Positions 7,732 to 10,327 of a stretch of DNA of 10,327 nt are shown here, piece by piece (within the stretch, counting starts at the first letter, position 1; every line of letters starts with the position of its first letter). Source of the stretch: Candidatus Limnocylindrales bacterium. Lineage in GTDB: Bacteria; Chloroflexota; Limnocylindria; Limnocylindrales; CSP1-4. Position numbers and translations under genes: made by a program. The notes beneath the pieces are model-generated. The model ran no database searches and was not told the origin of the DNA. It saw only the letters and a list, made by a program, of their open reading frames with translations. The stretch lies in assembly GCA_030647575.1 (NCBI GenBank), contig JAUSJS010000218.1, positions 1 through 10,327 on the forward strand, read 5' to 3'.

Positions 7732-8439
7732 ATGACCGATGCCGCCCTCGACTACGGATGCTTCGAAGCGCTGACGTTCGACTGCTACGGCACCTTGATC
7801 GACTGGGAGACGGGGATCCTGGCGGGCCTTCGGCCGAGCCTTGCGGCGCGCGGGATCAACCCGCCCGATGACGAGCTACTGGAGGTCTACAGCCGCGCCG
7901 AGGCGACCGCCGAGGCCGGTCCGTACCGCCGCTACCGCGAGATCCTGGCAAGCTGCCTGCGCGAGGTCTGCCGTCAGTACGGCGTCGAGCCGAGCGACGA
8001 GGCGGCCGCGGCGTTCGGGGCGTCGGTCGCCGACTGGCCGGCGTTCCCGGATTCTGGCGCGGCCCTCCGGCGGCTGAAGTCTCGGTTCCGCCTCGGGGTC
8101 ATCACCAACTGCGACGACGACCTGTTCGCGGCGTCAAATCGCCGGCTTGGCGTCGAGTTCGACTGGGTCGTCACCGCCCAGGCGGTCGGCAGCTACAAGC
8201 CAGACCGGCGTAACTTCGAGGCGGCTTGCGTCTTGCTCGGGCTCCCGCGCGAGCGGATCCTGCACGTCGCCCAGAGCCTCTTCCATGACCACGTCCCGGC
8301 GAAGCAGCTCGGGCTATCGACCGTCTGGATCGACCGCCGCCACGATCGGCCCGGCTTCGGGGCGACGCCGCCGACCGCGGTCACGCCCGATTCGACGTTC
8401 CCCGACATGGCCGCGTTCGCGGCGGCGGCGACGCGGTGA
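7732..8439 (+). CDS. HAD superfamily hydrolase, haloacid dehalogenase type II-like
   Basis: A 235-residue soluble HAD hydrolase. Motif I is FDCYGTLIDWE, with nucleophile Asp17 and Thr21. Motif II is ITNCDDD (Thr125, Asn126), motif III is GSYKPD (Lys156), and motif IV is HVAQSLFHDHVPAK (Asp186). An alpha-helical cap lies between motifs I and II, as in type II haloacid dehalogenases. The L-2-haloacid dehalogenase residues Tyr (six after the Lys) and the SSN of motif IV are not kept: Phe162 and QSL stand there. Dehalogenase activity is therefore uncertain, and a phosphatase or other HAD activity is possible. ATG 7732 is chosen over the in-frame ATG 7708 because AGGAGG sits ten bases upstream. 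The gene diverges from the choline dehydrogenase-like gene and ends 21 bases before the converging ABC remnant. Confidence 0.85.
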   Translation: MTDAALDYGCFEALTFDCYGTLIDWETGILAGLRPSLAARGINPPDDELLEVYSRAEATAEAGPYRRYREILASCLREVCRQYGVEPSDEAAAAFGASVADWPAFPDSGAALRRLKSRFRLGVITNCDDDLFAASNRRLGVEFDWVVTAQAVGSYKPDRRNFEAACVLLGLPRERILHVAQSLFHDHVPAKQLGLSTVWIDRRHDRPGFGATPPTAVTPDSTFPDMAAFAAAATR

Positions 8440-8460
8440 CGCGCGCGCCCGCTGGCTCTC

Positions 8461-9015
8461 CTACCTGCCGTCATCCGGCGGCCCGAGCAACGAGACTCGC
8501 TCGAGGGTCCAGCTGACGCGGTCCCCGACCGACGCCGCCGGTGGCCCGCCCTGTCGGATTCCGACGGTCCCCACCGCGCTCACGAGCCGGTAGTCCGTGT
8601 GCGTGCCGCGGAACGCGACGGACTCGACGACCGCCGCGAGCGGGCCTCCCAGGCTCGCCCAGTCCGGACGGACGAGGACCCGCACCGGGCGCGGCGAAAC
8701 CCCGCCCGGGAGCGCACGCCGGCCGGAGACGGCGACGGCGACCGTCGCCCCGCCGATCGCGAGATCGGCCCGGCCGTCGCGGTATCCGAGGAGCGTGGCA
8801 GGGAGATCCGTCGCCGGCCCCGTCAGCCTCGCCGCCCACAGGTCGATCGGGGCGTCGTAGACCTCGAGGGGCGACCCCAGCTGGACGATCCGGCCGTCGC
8901 GCACGAGGGCGACACGATCGGCCAGGGCAAGCGCCTCGGAAGTGTCATGGGTCGCGTAGATCCCGGCCGCGCCGGACCGCCGGCGCTGGTCCGCCAGCTG
9001 CCCGAGCAGCCGCTC
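8461..9015 (-). pseudogene. ABC transporter ATPase remnant, C-terminal third only (FbpC/PotA-like)
   Basis: About 184 codons of recognisable sequence run from ERLLGQLADQRRR to a TAG stop. The H-loop is present (IYATHDTSE, His23), followed by ALADRVALVRDGRIVQLGSPLEVYDAP in the usual order (two pieces: ALADRVALVRDG, RIVQLGSPLEVYDAP). A TOBE_2-type C-terminal domain follows (PVRVLVRPDWASL and GTHTDYRLVSAVG). Walker A, the Q-loop, the ABC signature, Walker B and D-loop are all missing: upstream of 9013-9017 the DNA is a piece of a different gene in another frame. An open frame continues to 9285, but those residues are out-of-frame translation of the debranching-enzyme remnant. The remnant resembles ATPases of iron(III), spermidine/putrescine or thiosulfate importers; whether it once served ModAB cannot be told. 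It cannot hydrolyse ATP as it stands. Confidence 0.8.
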
Positions 9016-9016
9016 G

Positions 9017-9711
9017 CCAGAACGCGTTATTGAAGCGCTCGTACAGCCGACGCGCCTGCACTCGCAACCGTTCGGCTTCTTCCGGCCGAGCGAGGAGGTC
9101 GTAGATGTCCGCCATCCGGAGCTTGGCGTCGTCGTAGACATAGCCCTGGAATTCGCACAGGGCGATCGCAGAGCCCGCGAGAGAGCCGTCGGCCTCGAGG
9201 ACGGCAGCGCCGGCGTCCTTTCAGCTTTGGTTGTAGTAGCCATGCCGAGAGCGGGTTCGGTACTCCTGGAATCCGTCGCCGTCACGATCTCCGTGGCCGT
9301 CGATCCACGCGAGGGCAGCCTCGACGTTTGGGCCCTAACCTAACCCCGGGAATCGCCGGGTGACCGAGCCAATGGTGGAGGTAGGACAAGACGAGGATGT
9401 AGAGGCTCGTCGCATCGTGGGTGCCGTAATACGGCTGGAACGGCAGGATCCCGAGCTGAGCGAGCTCGCCGTGGCGAATTTCGTGGGGGATCTTGTCCAG
9501 CTCCATATCCCGCTCTGGGTCGTCGCTCGTGGCCTGGAGCTGGGCGAGGCGCCGGAGCGCACCGGCCGCGAACTTCGGGTAGCCCGTTTTTCCCTGCATC
9601 GAAACGATGAGTGCGTCGCGGCCGAACAGGGTCACGAACCAGGGTACGCCCGGCGGCCTGGATGTAGACGCCTCGCCCAAACGTCGGGTCCTCGAGGCGG
9701 AGGGCGTTCTC
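9017..9711 (-). pseudogene. Glycogen-debranching enzyme (amylo-alpha-1,6-glucosidase type) internal fragment, broken
   Basis: Three pieces in different frames match bacterial debranching enzymes that cleave alpha-1,6 branches of glycogen, with an (alpha/alpha)6 barrel. Reading leftward from 9711: EDPTFGRGVYIQAAG; after one extra G in the GGG run (9649-9651), VPWFVTLFGRDALIVS, then DKIPHEIRHGELAQLGILPF and QPYYGTHDATSLYI; after one extra T in 9327-9329, NVEAALAWIDGHGDRDGDGF, QEYRTRSRHGYYNQS, a TGA stop (9221-9223) where the family has Trp of NQxWKD, then KDAGAAVLEADGSLAGSAIA, LCEFQGYVYD and LYERFNNAFW. Both ends of the enzyme (normally ~700 residues) are missing, and the fragment stops at the ABC remnant. 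Two frameshifts plus a nonsense codon make a product impossible. Sequencing error is a rival for each single-base insertion but explains the truncation less well. Confidence 0.82.
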
Positions 9712-9940
9712 GAGCCTCGTGATCCAGGCCCCGAGACGACTGGCGCTCCGGCTCGTCCCGCACGCGCTGCTGAACATCGCCGTGCTCCCAACCGTGTTCG
9801 ATGGCCCCCCACATTCCTCACATTCACCGAGAAGCGCGACGAGCGCGCGCGTGACTTGATCCACCGCTGCATGGCCGAGGTCCCGCCCTCTCTCGCGCCC
9901 TGACTGCCGAAGGGGCGACAGCGCGTCATTCTGATGGCTC
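9712..9940. other. Unassigned stretch, probably more eroded gene debris
   Basis: No frame on either strand gives a recognisable protein in these 229 bases. They lie between the broken debranching-enzyme piece and the stop of the peptide-type ABC ATPase. Weak resemblance to the region before the debranching-enzyme VPWF motif (an RGLD segment near 9730) hints that it is further eroded sequence of that gene, but I cannot show it. No RNA gene, repeat or mobile-element end is seen. Confidence 0.4.
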
Positions 9941-10327
9941 TCAGCCGGGCGATGGAACCTGGATCGTCGGGCGATCGCCTCGGACTCCCGAGACGGCGCT
10001 CGCTCGAGCCCGAACTGCGGCGACGAGGGCCCTCGTGACGGACGCGCGGGGCCGCGACACGACGTCTGCCGTTGGACCCGCTTCGACGACTCGCCCAGCG
10101 TCGAGGACGACGATGCGATCGCAGGCGGCGGCGGCAAGGGCCAGATCGTGGGTGATGTACACCAGTGACATCTGACGCCCGGTCCGGAGCCCCCGGATCA
10201 GGGCGAGGAACTCCGTTTGGCGAGAGGCGTCGAGCATCGACGTCGGTTCATCGGCGACGAGCAGATCGGGCCGGAGGGCGATCGCCCGGGCCAATGCGAT
10301 GCGCTGTCGCTCGCCGCCGGAGAGCTC
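9941..10327 (-). CDS. Peptide/nickel-type ABC transporter ATPase, C-terminal half (partial, 5' end outside window)
   Basis: The visible 128 residues begin exactly at the ABC signature LSGGERQR (residues 2-9), followed by Walker B LLVADE (22-27), the D-loop SMLDAS and the H-loop YITHD (His60). The EPTSMLDASRQ wording and the tail RPRASVTRALVAAV (the place of the P-x-HPYTRxL motif) are typical of DppD/DppF/OppF ATPases that energise uptake of oligopeptides, dipeptides or nickel. Walker A lies outside the window to the right. The C-terminus lacks the cysteine-rich oligopeptide-transporter tail and ends with a short unrelated extension (GDRPTIQVPSPG). No defect is seen, so it may be functional and may be the last gene of a transporter operon entering from the right. 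Confidence 0.88.
   Translation of the reverse strand, partial: ELSGGERQRIALARAIALRPDLLVADEPTSMLDASRQTEFLALIRGLRTGRQMSLVYITHDLALAAAACDRIVVLDAGRVVEAGPTADVVSRPRASVTRALVAAVRARASAVSGVRGDRPTIQVPSPG

Noticed and set aside
9013..9285. N-terminal extension of the ABC ATPase frame up to 9285
   Set aside because: Its residues come from out-of-frame reading of the debranching-enzyme remnant and lack Walker A, signature and Walker B motifs.
9282..9929. 215-codon - strand open frame as an intact gene
   Set aside because: Only its central part (VPWF to LHHWLGH) matches the debranching enzyme. Its first ~100 and last ~20 codons are in the wrong frame, so it is part of a broken gene.

Overview
The window is very GC-rich, almost fully coding bacterial DNA with strong third-position GC bias. 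Several genes lack an obvious ribosome-binding site and may start at or near the transcript end. Gene content suggests a free-living aerobic bacterium with cobalamin-dependent methionine synthesis, molybdate uptake and choline/alcohol oxidation. I suspect an uncultured Chloroflexota or Actinomycetota-like lineage. That is inference from composition and style only, as the window holds no phylogenetic marker.

Layout, left to right: (1) the 3' part of metH (+), from the end of its B12 domain through the whole AdoMet-binding activation domain; (2) a 270-base spacer with small inverted repeats; (3) a secreted C39-like papain-fold protein (+); (4) a convergent MFS transporter (-); (5) a short AT-rich divergent promoter region with a CGCGG-TATATT-CCGCG dyad; (6) a tightly overlapped (+) operon of a MerR-type HTH/Mop (TOBE) regulator, the molybdate-binding lipoprotein ModA and the permease ModB, with no ModC ATPase following; (7) a hairpin, then a convergent GMC flavoprotein very like choline dehydrogenase BetA (-); (8) a divergent HAD hydrolase resembling type II haloacid dehalogenases (+); (9) a decayed stretch, 8461-9940 (-), where the C-terminal third of an ABC ATPase is joined directly to an internal piece of a bacterial glycogen-debranching enzyme carrying two frameshifts and a nonsense codon; (10) the C-terminal half of a peptide/nickel-type ABC ATPase (-) running off the right edge.

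The most coherent system is the molybdate block. The HTH-Mop protein probably senses intracellular molybdate and controls its own operon, and possibly the divergent MFS gene, through the dyad between them. The most unusual region is 8461-9940, where two unrelated gene remnants meet at about 9013-9017, indicating a genomic rearrangement with decay, or an assembly join. I see no CRISPR array, tRNA, rRNA, intact insertion sequence or phage gene. I found no convincing wholly new system; the HTH-Mop regulator with its candidate operator is the best lead.
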